NCBI GenBank assembly: GCA_020746835.1
Contig: JAGPNK010000014.1
Location: 434,001 to 498,000, forward strand
Length of the DNA stretch: 64,000 bases
Direction: 5' to 3'
Origin: Stachybotrys elegans
Taxonomy: Eukaryota > Ascomycota > Sordariomycetes > Hypocreales > Stachybotryaceae
In this document: piece after piece, positions 24,165 to 36,812 of the stretch
Layout: every line of letters begins with the position of its first letter
Position numbering within the stretch: the stretch's first letter is position 1
The notes under the pieces: generated by a model
What the model saw: the letters and a program-made list of their open reading frames with translations, nothing else
Database searches by the model: none
What the model was told of the DNA's origin: nothing
Made by a program: the position numbers and the translations under genes

Positions 24165-27100
24165 TCATGCGCGGGATCGCATCGAAGCCATTGGTGTAGG
24201 GGTTGTTGAGGGTGTGGGATGCGAGTGCGAGTGCTGGACGCGACCCCTCTTGGAGTGGTGGCCTAGAGTCCCGACATCATGCTTGCCTGCACATGTTGCA
24301 TTAGCTTACTTGTTCGCCTCACTTTTGAGTTGATCGACCATCACTTACCATCACAGCACGCTCGCACGTTCTCGAGCCGGTCAGCTTCCCGGTCTTGCTG
24401 TTCAATCATCTCCCGGAGGTCCTCAGCGCTGTCGTGCACTTCGCTAGCCTCGTAGATACTTTGATGCAGACCGCTGGTGCTGCGGCCCCTGAGACTTCCA
24501 AAGCCACCCGATCGCCAGTAACCGCTGATCTTGCCAAGTGTGCCCGTAGACGTGCGAGGGACAGAGGCGTTCCGCTTGGTTGAGGGGGTCAGGGTTGGGA
24601 TGTTGTATGACATGTCTCCGGCAGGCGACGCGTTGTGTGATGCGCGCGAGTTGTATGACGACAGCGAGGGAGGCCCAGGTCGGTTGCCATTCGCAGGTCG
24701 GCGGTTCATCTGAGGATTAAATTCGTCCACATCTTCACTGGTGATGTTCTCGGCCATGTCCTGGGCATCTGCCTGCCCGTCGTCGGTTCTCAGGAGTAGA
24801 TAAGACAGAGCGTTGAACCAAGTCTCGTGGCGTTGGCCCGTCGTACACGTAAACTTGATCGTTCTGCCAGGAGAGATGACTACCAGGCTCTTTCGGTGCA
24901 GTCCAGGGGGCATGGGATTGTCATCAGTGACGACGCGAACAGCCTCGATAGGCACACTCTTCGTCTTGAGCTCAGTGCGCCCTGTAGTAGATGGGTCCTG
25001 CTCGCACCAGTAGAGCGTCCTTGTGTACGGGTGGACCCAGAAGTATCGTCGGTGGCGGTTCTCGGACATCTCGCCACGGCCCGTCTTCCTCGTGTACTTC
25101 CACAGGTACTCGCCAATCATGGTTTGCGTAATGGCCTGGATCATACGAGGATCAGTATTGGAACCGAGGCCTGTAGGGTCCATGCCCATTTCCGAAGGAC
25201 GAATGTTGAAACGGGTGTCGAGCTCCGAAGCAAACGAGGAAACCGAAGATTGTCTTGATCTCAGGTTGTACTTGGGTGGCGCCGGGGCATCCGTCTGGCC
25301 CGTCATTGTGCTGCTTGAACGGACGACCTTGGGTGTCGGGGTGGCGCGAACAGACAGAGGTGAGGTTGGACGAGCCGAGTTGGGAGTGCGCGGCCGGTTC
25401 TTCATAGCTGAGGCTGGCCAAAGAGGAGGGCCCATGTTCCCTTGGGACGAGCCGGACCGTGCAGCCTGAATGACCTCACGGTGGTTCGAAGGGAGAGGAG
25501 GCGCATCGTGCAAGGACGCCCTACCGCTCGTAGCGCTGCCGGGTCGCTGAATAGGTCCAGAGCCAAAGTAATCTTCGACAACCTTGCCCCTGTTTTGAAC
25601 AGGGCTCCCGAAGCTCTCCTGGGGCCGATGAATCTTGACAGTGTCGGTAGTACCAGCCGACCCAACAGTGCTGATCGACAGCGTCTTGCCATGGCTAGGG
25701 TGAGATTGCGCTCCCGACTTGACAAGCTTGTCAATCTCGCCCGAGGTCAATGCCGTCTGGGCACTGTGATCACTTGTTGGCATAGCAAAGGCGCGCTGAG
25801 CAGCAGCATTCGTGTTGCTGGAAATTTCCCTAAATGGGCGCTGTGACTCGGGTGTGTCTGCGCTCGCTGCATTGCTCGGAGATTGGCTTGTTTCATCTTC
25901 GGCGATGATGAGCGGCGAGTTTGACTTCTTGCCCAAATCCAACGCTGATCCAGTAATCTTGTGGGTCGGTGTCTTGGGTCTGCCATTTCCTGCGAAGAGT
26001 ATGTCACCATCTCCGTTTCCAGGTAGCACAAATGCCTCTCTCCAAGGCGAGCGAGGCGAGATGGGCACCGTTTCAACGGACGCGATGCCAGTGAAGTTGA
26101 AGTTGGGTGTGGCGGGGGCTTCAGGAGAAACTGGCTCCACGCTCTCTCCTACAATATTCGACAGGGCCAATGTCGGCAGTGATGGTGATGGCTCGGCGAT
26201 TGGTCGGAGGTTCTCTGCAACAATGGCTGATAATCCCAGAGAGGGCTTAGACGGCTCAGGCACAGACACTGGCGCAACGTGCTCAGAAGAAATAGTAGAG
26301 TAGGCAAGAGCTGGTTGCACCTGGATCTCTTCCCTGGGCTCGACCTGCTCACCATGAATTGACGACAGTGTAAGGGGCGGTGGCAGAACCACCACCTCGG
26401 GCTCGCTGACCGGATCAACGACCTCGGTGAGAAGAGAAGTCATGGTCAATTCAGGAGCAACCGCCTCGACAACGACAGGCTCAACTTGCTCGCCCATAAT
26501 CGGAGACAGCAGAAGGGTAGGAGGAGCCGGAAGAGGGATCATAGGCACCTCTGGCTCGGCAATAGGCTCGACAATCTCAGAGACAATGGTAGACAGGCTA
26601 AGGTCAGGAACAGGGGGTGGAGCGGGAACGACTTCCGGTTCGGCCTGTGGCTCAAGCACCTCGGAGGAGATGTCTGACAGAACCAGCGCTGGAGGCAGAA
26701 TCTCGGGCTCAGCAATTGGAGCAACAGTCTCCTGAAGAATGGTCGACAGAGTCAGGGCTGGTGGTGCTGGTACTGGCTCCGGCTCAGGGACAGGCTCGGC
26801 GATCGGCTCAATGTCCTCTCCATAGATGCCAGAGAAAGTCAATTCCACCGGCTCAACCACTGGCTCCGGTTCAGGAGCGACGGCGAGCATTGGGGCAGGC
26901 GTCACATCAACTTCGGGTTCCGACACAGGCTCCACCTCTTCACTTGTGATTGCAGACATGCCCAAAACAGGCCGGGCAACCTCAGGCTCAGCAATGGGCT
27001 CAAGTACCTGGTTCGTGATGCCAGATAAGCTCAACAGTGGTGCAGGTACTTCGGGTACCTCGACCGGCTCGACCTCTTGTTGGGTGATGCTCGACAAGGT

Positions 27101-30100
27101 TAGTGCCGGAGGCAAGATCTCGGGCTCAGCTACAGGCTTGACATCCTCTACAGCGATATCGGATAGGCTGAGGGCTGGAGGTGGTATGGCAACAGGCTCA
27201 ATACCCTCGGCAGCAATGCTCGAGATACTTAGTGCAGGTGGCAGCACCACTGGCTCGGCCACAGGCTCGATATTCTCTGCAGCAATGCTTGACATGCTCA
27301 GTTCTGGAGCAGGAACCTCCGGCTCAGCAATGGGCTCCACCATTTCAGTGAGGATGGAAGTCACTGTCAGCACAGGAGGCGGCGCCACGGGCTCTGCCTT
27401 GGGTTCCAGGTGCTCAAAGTTGATTGTTGACAAGCTCAAGGTGGGTGGAGGGGTCTCAGGCTCCAAAACAGGCTCCGTCTCTTCCGTGACGAAGGGTGTG
27501 AAGTTGAGCACCACAGGAGTGCGCGGTTCCTCAACAGGCTCGGTCTCTTCCGTGATGTAAGGCGTAAAGTTAAGCACCACGGGGGCGAGAGGCTGCTCAA
27601 CAGGTTCGATGCTTTCTGATTGAATGTCGGAGAACTCCAGAGAGGGCTCAATGAGCTGGGGGAACGAGGTTGGTGGCACAGGGAATTGAGAAAGCCTTGC
27701 GTCCAGCTCGGGGTCGTGCTGTGCGCTAGCATCACTGTACGAATGCGTCGATACGGGTCGAGACATGTCGGCCTCGCTTTCTCTTACGCTGAGCCACGAG
27801 GTCGAAGCACGGTGAGTGTTAGGTCCAATGACTGACTCCATAGTTCTGGGTCGCTCGTCAGAGATGGTGGAGACGGTGGTGCGAGCATCGTCCTGGATGA
27901 CATCGGCAAACACAATGGGATCCGTCATCATGCCGCTGTCTACCATGATGACCTTGGGCAGTGCTGGGACGGCCGGGGGCGGCGAGTAGGCCCGACGGGT
28001 AGAGCCAGGGGTGAGAGAGCGAGCACTCCTACGGCTGGGCGTCTGGCCGCCAGCCAAGGAATCATCGTCGCTCATGTCCTGCAACTCAGCAAACAGACTC
28101 TGACCTACCTGAGGAGTACCGCCGCCAACACTTCCGCCAAAGTTGGCGCTGGCCGGGCTGCTCTGCATGGCGGGCTCTTCGCTGCCCTGTCGTGAGCTGC
28201 GGAACAGGGCACGGCTGTTGCGGAAGCGGTTTCTCTGAGCCGAAGTGATGGTACCCATGGGCGTCCTTATGTCCGAGTCATCCTCGTCGGCAGAGGTAGA
28301 AGCTGTGCTCTCGATGGAAGGTCTCGAGGAGTGGTAGCCTTGGAACGGCAAGCTCGGGGGGCGGTTCATTCGACCAAATCCACGCGTGCCCTCAGTTTCC
28401 GTGTCATCGCTGCCAGAAATATCCTCGTTGCCGGTGACGAAGTCCGTGTCGGTGACAGGCTCATTGGCTGTCTCGAAGGCAGACTCGCCGTCCTCATTGG
28501 CTGTCTCGAAGTGGTCGCTCGAATCGGTCGTCAGGCCATGCCGAGCTGCCTGGCGAGGGGCAAGGGCAGGCTCGTTGGTGTCTTCCCAGTCAGGGTCATC
28601 CATAATGATCTCCTGGCGAGTGGTACGGAAGCTGCCAAACAACTTAGGAGGAGGCTTCTTAAATTCTCGGGAATCCACCTTGCGACTGCGTCGGTTTGTT
28701 GATCCGCTGTGAGAGGCATCGCTTCGGGCCTTCTCCAAGTCGTCACGCAGGTCCTGGACCAGTCGTCGGAGCTCCAGCTTCTCGGTCTTCTCGCGGTGAA
28801 GCTGGCTACGTTGGCTCTGAATGGTCCGCTGGGCGTGCTGAAGAGACGACTTCATGGTCTCCGTCTCGAGCATAGAGTGTCTGGGAGTGCCCTTGACGGG
28901 TGAAGGTGGAGGCGAATGCTCAGGGGTCAGGCTGTCGGCGGCAGTATCGAAGTCCTCGTCACTGGTGCCGGGAGCCATCTCGCGCTCCAGGGTCCTTCCT
29001 CTCGTGGCAGAGAAAGCCTTGGCCAGCTCTTGGTTCTGGTTGGTAAGATCGTCAATCTTGCGTTGCATGGCAGATCGCTCGCCCTCGGCCATGACGATGT
29101 TGCGCTTGGCGGTGCCCAACTCGATATCATGGTGCTTGACGGCGGCAGCATGTTCCTCGACAAGCTTAGCGTGGGACAGCTTGACCTCATCGAGCTCCTT
29201 CTGGGTCGAGGTCTTCTCGGCCTTGGAGAGGTTGAGCGCCTGTGTCAGCTTCTTTTCACGGTCGGCGGCTTCTCTCTGTTGGCTAGCGACCTCTTGTAGG
29301 CGTGTCTCGAGGTTCCAGTTCTCTTCCTTGTAACGATGCTCGCTCTCGTCCAGGATCTTGACGCGTTGTTGCAGGTTCTCGACATCCAGTTCCAGTTGGG
29401 ACCTCTCGGCCTGGATATCCTTCATCTCCTCATCGCGCTCAGCAAGCAGGGCTTGCAGGTTGCGGACTTGGGTAATCAGGGACTGGCTGATCTCTGCTGC
29501 AAATTCTATGTCGTGAACGCGATTCGAGGGCTGGTTCCTAATCTTGCGGTTCGGCACGCTAAGCTTCGTCGGAGACCCGGTGGCCTGGCTTTCGAACTTG
29601 TGAGGGCTGACGGAACGCTGTTGCGATACGTTAATTATTATCTGCAGACGTATGGCTCATGCACTTGGTGACTTACTCTACCGCCACGCCCCTCAGGGAG
29701 GAAGGGAGATCCGGGGTTGGCTTCATTGCTAGGCACTCTAGGCTTAGGCAGGAAGACCCTGGCAGATTCCTTGGCCAAGTCGTTGAAGTCCTTCTCGATG
29801 TCGACGAGCTTGCGGCGGAGGTCAGGATTCAGCTCGCCCTCGGCCTGGGCTTTGTTGACTTCTTGGAGTTGTTCGGCGAGAGCCTTGCGCTGAGATACAA
29901 GAGCCGTACCCAGTTTCCCTGCCTCCTCTAGGCGACGGTCCGTCTCGGCGAGATGTGCTTCGAGGGCGCGCTTGGCTTGGCTGGGAGATGTGCCAGGGCC
30001 GGCGGCGAAGAGTTCCTCATCGAAATCGGCATATCGGTGGTGATTGTGGGCAGGAGTGCTGCTGACGAAGGGGTCGTTATCGCCATCGTTGGGCGCAGGG

Positions 30101-30144
30101 AGGGTCGGCTTGTCAGAGCCCAGAGAAGAAGCCAAAGAAGCCAT
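24165..30144 (-). CDS. apsA: ApsA/Num1-type cortical anchor for dynein and nuclear migration, 1952 aa
   Basis: Three exons: 30144-29677, 29617-24349 and 24286-24165. Intron 1 (59 nt, GTAAGT to CAACAG) and intron 2 (62 nt, GTAAGT to GTGCAG) are both in frame. The last exon turns DGK-stop into CDGKHDVGTLGHHS followed by a His/Ser/Pro-rich tail. The N-terminus is charged and coiled coil (about residues 50-400, including DIEFAAEISQSLITQVRNLQ). A central block of about 22 degenerate acidic/proline repeats follows (26060-27650). Near the C-terminus is a PH domain (about 1655-1770, GEYLWKYTRKTG to TWFNALSYLLLR) that binds plasma-membrane phosphoinositides in Num1. In Aspergillus and yeast this family tethers dynein (and mitochondria in yeast) at the cell cortex to position nuclei (family knowledge). 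Intact. Confidence 0.93.
26060..27650 (-). repeat. About 22 degenerate protein repeats inside ApsA
   Basis: Each unit reads roughly L-x-L-S-x-I-x-x-E-x-V-E-P-[VI]-x-E-P-E-[VI]-x-P-P and is 20-40 residues long, with the spacer length varying. The repeats are recognisable at protein level but well diverged in DNA, so they are old rather than recently expanded. Confidence 0.85.
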
Positions 30145-33100
30145 GTTGAAGCGGCGACCCAGCAGAGTAGATTAATTACTCTGCAGGGTCATTCGGGTTT
30201 TCGTCCGCCGTCTGATCGAGGGTTTGCGTGGTTAGATGTCGATTACGCGGCGGGCTAAATTAATGGAGCGTCCCCTGGACGAATGTTTCCCGCGAGGGAT
30301 CGGCCGTCAAGGCAAACGAAACGATTTTGGTGGCTCCAAAAGCGCGACTGAACAGATGCGCATGCACTAACGACTTTTCCAATCGGTCAACAAAGGGGTG
30401 GAATGATGGAGCCAAACGACACGCAAGGTCGGCCGGGTCCAAGACGCGCACGACGGTGATGTGCGATCCAAGTGGTGACGGTCGCAGTGCAGGTGGATGA
30501 AATTGACCGTGGCACAGCAGAGCAGAGCAGAGCACAGGCAGGGGATGGATTCGAAGGCGCCCAATTGGCTGGCGCTTAGCCGCTGCTGAAATGGAAATGT
30601 GTGGTCCTGGTCGTTTTTTGTTGTTTTGCCGCGTCGAGGCGTCGACCAATAGGCGAGCTCCACCAAAAAATCAACCAAAACGGGAGCTATCAAAAGCAAT
30701 GCAGAGACAACAATGAACGAAGGGCGTAGACCTCGAGGACGGCGTATTGAGGTAGGTAGAGAACGTGGTGAGCGGCTCTTGGGCGAGGCAGAGGGCCGTG
30801 ATTAGAGCGAGCGGGCTGGTGAAATTAAAAGACCGGTATCAGCAGGTCGCAAGGAAATGGACCAAGGAGCGAAGGAAAAAGAAATTATTAGGAAGACGGT
30901 TTGAGTCGCAGTGGGTAGGGCAGAGCGAAGTTGGACCAATATTAAGGCAAGGAGGTCGGGGAGTAGGTAGAAAGAACCAGCAGCGAGGAACGCTGAGGAC
31001 TGCTGGAACTTGTCGGTGAGGACGAGGTAGAGGAGAGAAGGAGAGAGGAGGAGGAGGAGGGGGAGGAGATGAAGGAGAGAAAGAGGAACCCTTACCAGAG
31101 AACGAAGAGGACAAGGCTCGAGCCGGTAGGTACCTAGCCTGGACGTCAAGGCTGGGCCAGATGGATTTTCTGGTGATTTCGGTTTCGCTAAGGGGAGCTG
31201 CAAGGACGTGTGGGCCTGAACGTGGCATACAACCTCCACCGTGATGATGCCCCTGCCAGGCTGCAGGCTGCTCGAGGACAAGAAAAGAGAGCGAAGAAGT
31301 GCACGGATGGCAGCTAGTCGGGGCGGCACAATGCCTCACCTGCTGGGTGCTATGAGGGAGGGAAGGGCCTTTAATGGTTCATTCATTCCAACGAGCATTG
31401 AGTAAACATTGCATTTGTCGTTCCGTCTTCACGCTTCCATCTCGTCCGCCACCTCCCGGCTGAGGCTTGGACTCGCCCAGAGTCATTCATTCCTCTCTCA
31501 ATGGCCGGCTAGCCTTGTTGGCTCCGAGACCTACCGTCTCCCTTGAATGGATCATCGTGGCTCCCTGCCAAGGTTCAGACCAGGGTACCGAGCTCCTCCG
31601 AAGCTCCATGAGTCCACGAGAGGAAGCTGGACCACCCTGCCCTGCCCTTCTTCGAGCGGCCACAGAGCGCAATTGGCTGCTGCTGCTGCCGCTGCTGCAT
31701 GCGAACCTGTGAGGCCCTCACACTAACTGCTGCACGCTGCAAGGTACCGTACATGACGATGATGCACCAGCAGACTCCTGAACCACAACAAACCATAGTG
31801 CCGTTGCCGAGGCTAAGCAAGTCTAAGCCCTCCAATCACCACAGCCGGTGAGAAGCCAGCGCAGGTACCCGTCTCGAGGTGATCCTCCGCCTTCTGTAGC
31901 GCTGTGGCTAGAAACATGTTGTTCTTCTCGACAAGTCTTCTAGCCCGTCTCGGCCCTAGCACTTCTTCAAGCCGGCCAGAACAGATCAGATCAGACCAGG
32001 CCAGACCAGACCACAGATATTTCGTCAGGTCTCGCCTTGCCCCCGTCGCGATCAACAAAAACAAGATTAGACGCGCTACTTGGCCGCATGAGCATGGCTC
32101 ATTTCCCCAGAGGAAACCTGGCCAAGGGTGGTTCCAGCCAATCAACGAGCCCCTTGCATGGCGCGCGACCTCCCTCACTCAACTCACACACAGCTCGTCA
32201 GTCAATCTTCCAGGAACATCAAATCATGACATGTTATTGCAGGTACACGCAGAGAGTCATTGTGTGGCCCAGACAGACTCCCTCATAGATGTGATGATTG
32301 TCTTGCCGCCGACTTGGCCATGGAGTTCTCCGTCAGCATTGTACTCCTCAATGCTCGAAATAATGTCAAAGCATCTGGCTGGCCTGCCCTAGTCCAATAC
32401 CAACAGTGCGGCCTGCCCTGGCGAGGCCGCGTAGCTCCCGAGTCCCACGTCAGCTTGCTCATCCGTGAATAGCTTGCAATGCCCTGTAGCTCACGTCAAT
32501 GCAAACAAGCCATCTTGGGTATCCTATTGGGTAATCCTCGGCTGGTGTCGCCCTGGGTTAAAGGTAAACAAAGCTCCATTTGGTCCGTAGTAAACATCAA
32601 GATGTATGCTGTCAGCCATCAAGACTACCATTCCTGCATGGCAAATGCGATGGTGGGCTGGCCATCTACGTCACACACGCAATGGGCACAAGCCTAACGA
32701 GTAGCTTCGACGAAGCAGGCAGTGATCAAGACTTGGAGATTCACAGATCCATGGGGTCCATCGTTAATCTTGGAAGTGTAATTTTTGGGTCTAGCCGGCA
32801 TGACACCAATTTAAGCGCGCAATACCAAGTGTATGTATGTACATCCGTACTTCACACTCCGTATTGAAAAAAGAACCAGGAAAAAATTATGCATTGGGAC
32901 AGATATTAGTCACTAGTGCTCAGTGTTGTCTGGCTGACTACCTCTCCGTACCTACTAACTAATTCTGTTGTTTTGGCTGTTCGTCCAATTGGATCCTGCG
33001 ATTCTCGGATTTTTGGTTTGGGGAGTGACTTGGTGCCTTAATTTTGCCTGTGATTATCGGCTGGAAGAAGCATCTGGCTTTGAGTAGGATTTATCAGCCA

Positions 33101-33275
33101 CTGTCCTTAGTAATCAATGACGTTGCGCCACAGTCGGCTGAACATGTGAGCGCCACACTTGAATTCTAAACCAAGCTCCCACCCATTGCCATAACATCAT
33201 CCACGGCCAACCCAACACACTCCACAAGGCTCTGCATAGCACGTCTTGCTGACGGTGATATTCAACTTCTACGAT
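30145..33275. other. Long intergenic region (3.1 kb), divergent promoter, no gene supported
   Basis: Separates APSA (-) from CWC24 (+). The APSA-proximal kilobase is rich in short purine/pyrimidine-biased stretches (GGA-rich at about 31020-31090). Open frames such as 30802-31329 (-), 31813-32178 (-) and 31904-32392 (+) show no domain and no consistent splice partners. An AT-richer segment precedes CWC24. A non-coding RNA or short secreted-protein gene cannot be excluded. Confidence 0.45.
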
Positions 33276-34390
33276 ATGGCCGACTCCAGCGAAGCAGCGG
33301 TGCCAGTGGCTGTGTTCAAGAAGAGAGGCGCAAAGGGCAAGGCGAACCTCCGAAAGCGAGCCGCGACACCACCACCAAACGACAGCGACAGCGACTTCTC
33401 CTCGTCAGAAGATGAATCCGGCCAGCGGATAAAGCGGCGCAGGAAGACCGCGGCAGTGACAGTCTCTTCCAAGATTTCCGGCCCCGCCAGCACAGAGCTT
33501 GGCGCATCGATACACACAGCCGACCGCAGCGTCCCCATCACAGACGCCAACGACGCTACCAAGACGAGCAACTGGTACGACGATGACTCCAAAGATGCCC
33601 TCTCGGCGAAGAAGCTTCTCGGAACGACACGGTCCATGTCCAAGAGCACTCAGCCTGACGGCACCTACAAGGGTCTTGCGAATCAGACATCCTTCATCGA
33701 GAAGAATCCCGATGCTCCTCAGCGGACGGTTGGACCAATTAAGGCACCAACGAATATTCGAACAATCACAATAACAGACTTTGCGCCAGACGTCTGCAAG
33801 GAGTCAGTGTCCCCCGTTCTTTCGCTTCTGTTGATTTAGTACTGACCTTTTTGTACAGCTACAAAACAACAGGATTCTGCGGGTAAGTTTCTTTCTTCCA
33901 ATGACATGATTTACTGTATAACTAACGCCCGAAACGCTTCGGAGACAACTGCAAGTATCTCCACGCCAGGGAGGACTACAAAGCTGGCTGGCAGTTGGAT
34001 CGCGAGTGGGAGGATGTAACCAAGGGCAAGAAGAATATGGGAGGCACAGTGGTCGCCAATGCGAACAGAAACGCCAACGCCGAGGGGGCAGACGACGACG
34101 AAGAGGACGCTTTTCTGGAAAGCATACCATTCGCCTGCATTATTTGCAGGGAGCACTACAAGGAGCCGGTCGTCACGAGATGCGGGCACTATTTCTGCGA
34201 GCCATGTGCCCTCAAGCGATACCGAAAAGATCCGACATGCGCGGCCTGTGGAGCTGGTACGAACGGAGTATTCAACTCGGCCAAGAGGTTAAAGAAGCTT
34301 CTCGACAAGAAGAAGGAGAGGGCGGCAAAGAGGAGACAGGCCGCAATAGAAGCAGGGGAAGAAGTCAGTAGTGAGGAAGAGGATGCTTAG
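33276..34390 (+). CDS. CWC24: Pre-mRNA-splicing factor with CCCH and RING zinc fingers, about 334 aa
   Basis: Three exons: 33276-33802, 33859-33882 (24 nt) and 33937-34390. Intron 1 (56 nt) ends in GTACAG and joins VCK-DYKTTGFCG. Intron 2 starts with GTAAGT and has an ACTAAC branch point, but the frame resumes after AAACG rather than an AG (see findings). The N-terminus is Lys/Ser-rich and disordered. A CCCH finger (C-x8-C-x5-C-x3-H, reading FCGFGDNCKYLH) spans the micro-exon. A C3HC4 RING follows (CIICREHYKEPV, CGHYFCEPC, CAACG) at about 250-290, then a basic coiled tail. Yeast Cwc24 and human RNF113A bind the 5' splice site in the Bact spliceosome (family knowledge). The domain order and spacing match the family closely. 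Confidence 0.88.
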
Positions 34391-35058
34391 GGGGTTGGGC
34401 TGTTCAATAAACATTTACGTTGGTCTGTGTTTTGTCTTTGAATGAATATAATTTGACATGGCCAGAACTTAATCTTCTACTGTCAAATGACCCCATACTT
34501 CGATACGTGTTTTCTTGGGGAAGTGGTCCTACAGCTTGACAGTAAAACTAGGATGCAAAGGGACCTACAAGCAGAAATAAGTTACTATATGTACCACTAC
34601 GATTTCCTTCCAGAACGAAGTGTCTAGAACAAACATGGCCGTTGACCTCTAAACATCATTCAACCATTTCGATAATTGATGTCAAGGTCCAGGGTAGGTA
34701 ATTTACTCCTCTGTAGAAGCCTGTCGTAGTGGAGCACCCCGATGGCACTAACCTGTTTTAGCCGCTGCCTGGAACCCCACCATCAGCTTCCATGTGATCG
34801 TCTTGGTTGCTGCCTCTGACCCCAAGGACGCTGTCATTCGGTCAAGTCACCAGGTAGCCATTCTTCTTCTTCCTCTCGAAGCTTCGCCATTACCCGGAAC
34901 TTCTCCTTCTTACAACTTTTTGAAGTCAACTTTGTTGACAGCGTTTTCTGCATCTTGACTCTGCCAAAGGCTACACCCCAAGCAACCCCGCATAGCTCCC
35001 CTCCAAGAGCTCCGCATTACGACAAAACATCCAGCAAGCCCGCCATCATACCATCACG
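34391..35058. other. Intergenic / ATG3 promoter
   Basis: 3' flank of CWC24 and upstream region of ATG3. No protein-like frame seen. CT-rich leader at about 34850-34920. Confidence 0.5.
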
Positions 35059-36216
35059 ATGAACTACATCTACTCGACCGTCAATACTCTTCGAGATCGC
35101 TACACGCCGGTCAGCCACAAGTCGACGTTCCGCCAGACCGGCCAGATCACCCCTGAAGAGTTCGTCGCCGCCGGTGACTACCTCGTCTACAAGTTCCCGA
35201 CCTGGTCGTGGGGCGACGCCGACTCCGAGGCTCGCCGCGCCAGCCATCTGCCGCCTGGCAAACAGTACCTGGTTACACGAAATGTACCTTGCCATCGTCG
35301 ACTAAATGACGATTTTGCCGGTGACGCCGGCCACGAGGAGGCCCTCGTTAACGATGGTGAGGCTTTCAAGTCGGGCAGCGGAACGGCGGGTGACGACGAC
35401 GATGGCTGGCTCCGAACCGGTGGACTTTCGAGCTCCCAGCCCCTAAAGGCTCGTGAGGTTCGTACTGTAGACGACTCCGGCAACGTCGGTGAGAAGGAGG
35501 ATCTGGACGATGACGATATCCCCGATATGGAGGACGAGGATGACGATGAAGCTATTATTCGGGATACCGGATCCGAGTCTAAGAACAAGTATGGCCCAAT
35601 ACTCTGAGGTAAAATGGTCAACAGCTGACAGAACATAGCGGCCGACGCACGTACAACCTCTACATCATGTACACACCCTACTACCGGACGCCGCGTCTGT
35701 ATCTATCAGGTTATGCGCCCAACGGGCAACCTCTCCCCCCGCAGAACATGATGGACGACATTGTCGGAGATTACAAGGACAAGACGGTGACGCTGGAGGA
35801 TTTCCCCTTCTTCGCCAACAACATCAAGATGGCTAGCGTTCACCCGTGCAAGCATGCCGACGTAATGAAGTCGCTCCTCGACCGAGCGGATGCCGCTCTC
35901 CGCATTCGACGGGAGAAGCTCCGCGCCGGAAAGGCTCCTGAGCAGGGCATGGAGGGTCTGGTCGACGAGATCAACAAGCTAGATGTTAAGAGCGCACAGG
36001 AGGCTGCTGATAAGGATGAGTGGGAGGAGGTGCAGGAGTCGGTCCCGGACGACGAAGAGGTTGCCATCCGCGTTGACCAGTACCTGGTCGTGTTCTTAAA
36101 GGTATGAAGACTCGCGCCGGCACGTATGTCTCTTTGTCAACATGCACTAACTGGATTGACAGTTCATGGCCAGTGTGACGCCTGGTATCGAGCACGATTT
36201 CACGATGGGTGTCTAA
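35059..36216 (+). CDS. ATG3: Autophagy E2-like enzyme Atg3, 348 aa
   Basis: Exons 35059-35588, 35639-36101 and 36163-36216; introns of 50 and 61 nt with CTGAC and CACTAAC branch points. Atg3 accepts Atg8 from Atg7 and transfers it to phosphatidylethanolamine on the growing autophagosome (family knowledge). The N-terminal amphipathic helix region ([17 protein letters not shown]) senses membrane curvature. It is followed by the FPTWSWG motif and the acidic flexible loop ([16 protein letters not shown]). The E2 core has [23 protein letters not shown] and the catalytic HPC motif at about residue 245. DEWEEV may act as the Atg8-interacting motif. The last exon is only 18 codons, ending EHDFTMGV. 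All hallmarks are kept, so the gene looks functional. Confidence 0.96.
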
Positions 36217-36812
36217 GTTTGGAGATGTTGCTTTGGCCGCGCTATTTCTACGGGATACTGACGAGGACCTGGGGGCGTTGGGATTTTTTGTTTGCCGTGT
36301 TGGATCGGCTGTTAGTACCTGCGGGATAGACATAACGTACACGTACAACGTGAGACACGCACTGTGACATCAATGAGGTACTGGGTAGTGATTATATGCA
36401 TTGTCTGAAGCTTTAACATGCCAATATAGTATTGTTCTTTCCCCTCACCTACTCTATCATATAATAATGTATCCGGGCATTACTAGTTTATGTGCAGCGT
36501 TATAACAGTGGAATAATGCTATCAGGGTTCGCGTTATACCCTCCTTTGCTTGCGACGGGCATGCAGTCCACACGTCGTTGCGTCAATCATGTTGAGAAAG
36601 TCCGGCTTCCAAGGGCGACGGGACGCTGAAGTCAATATGAGACGGTAGCTGGTCAATGACCGAACAGATCTGTGAAAAAATAGGGGGGTTAAAACCTAGC
36701 CAGTATAGCCTTTCTCTCACTTCGGGAAAGTATCTCTATATTTAAAGGTTTCTTTAATCAGATCTGCCATCGCTCTTGTCCATGAGTATCCGCCACCACT
36801 GCGAGACCAATG
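36217..36812. other. Convergent intergenic region
   Basis: AT-richer 3' flanks of ATG3 (+) and the CK1-like kinase (-). No gene seen. Confidence 0.5.

Noticed and set aside
31904..32392. 162-codon plus-strand frame in the long intergenic region
   Set aside because: Composition and lack of splice partners or motifs point to chance; the neighbouring minus frame 31813-32178 overlaps it.
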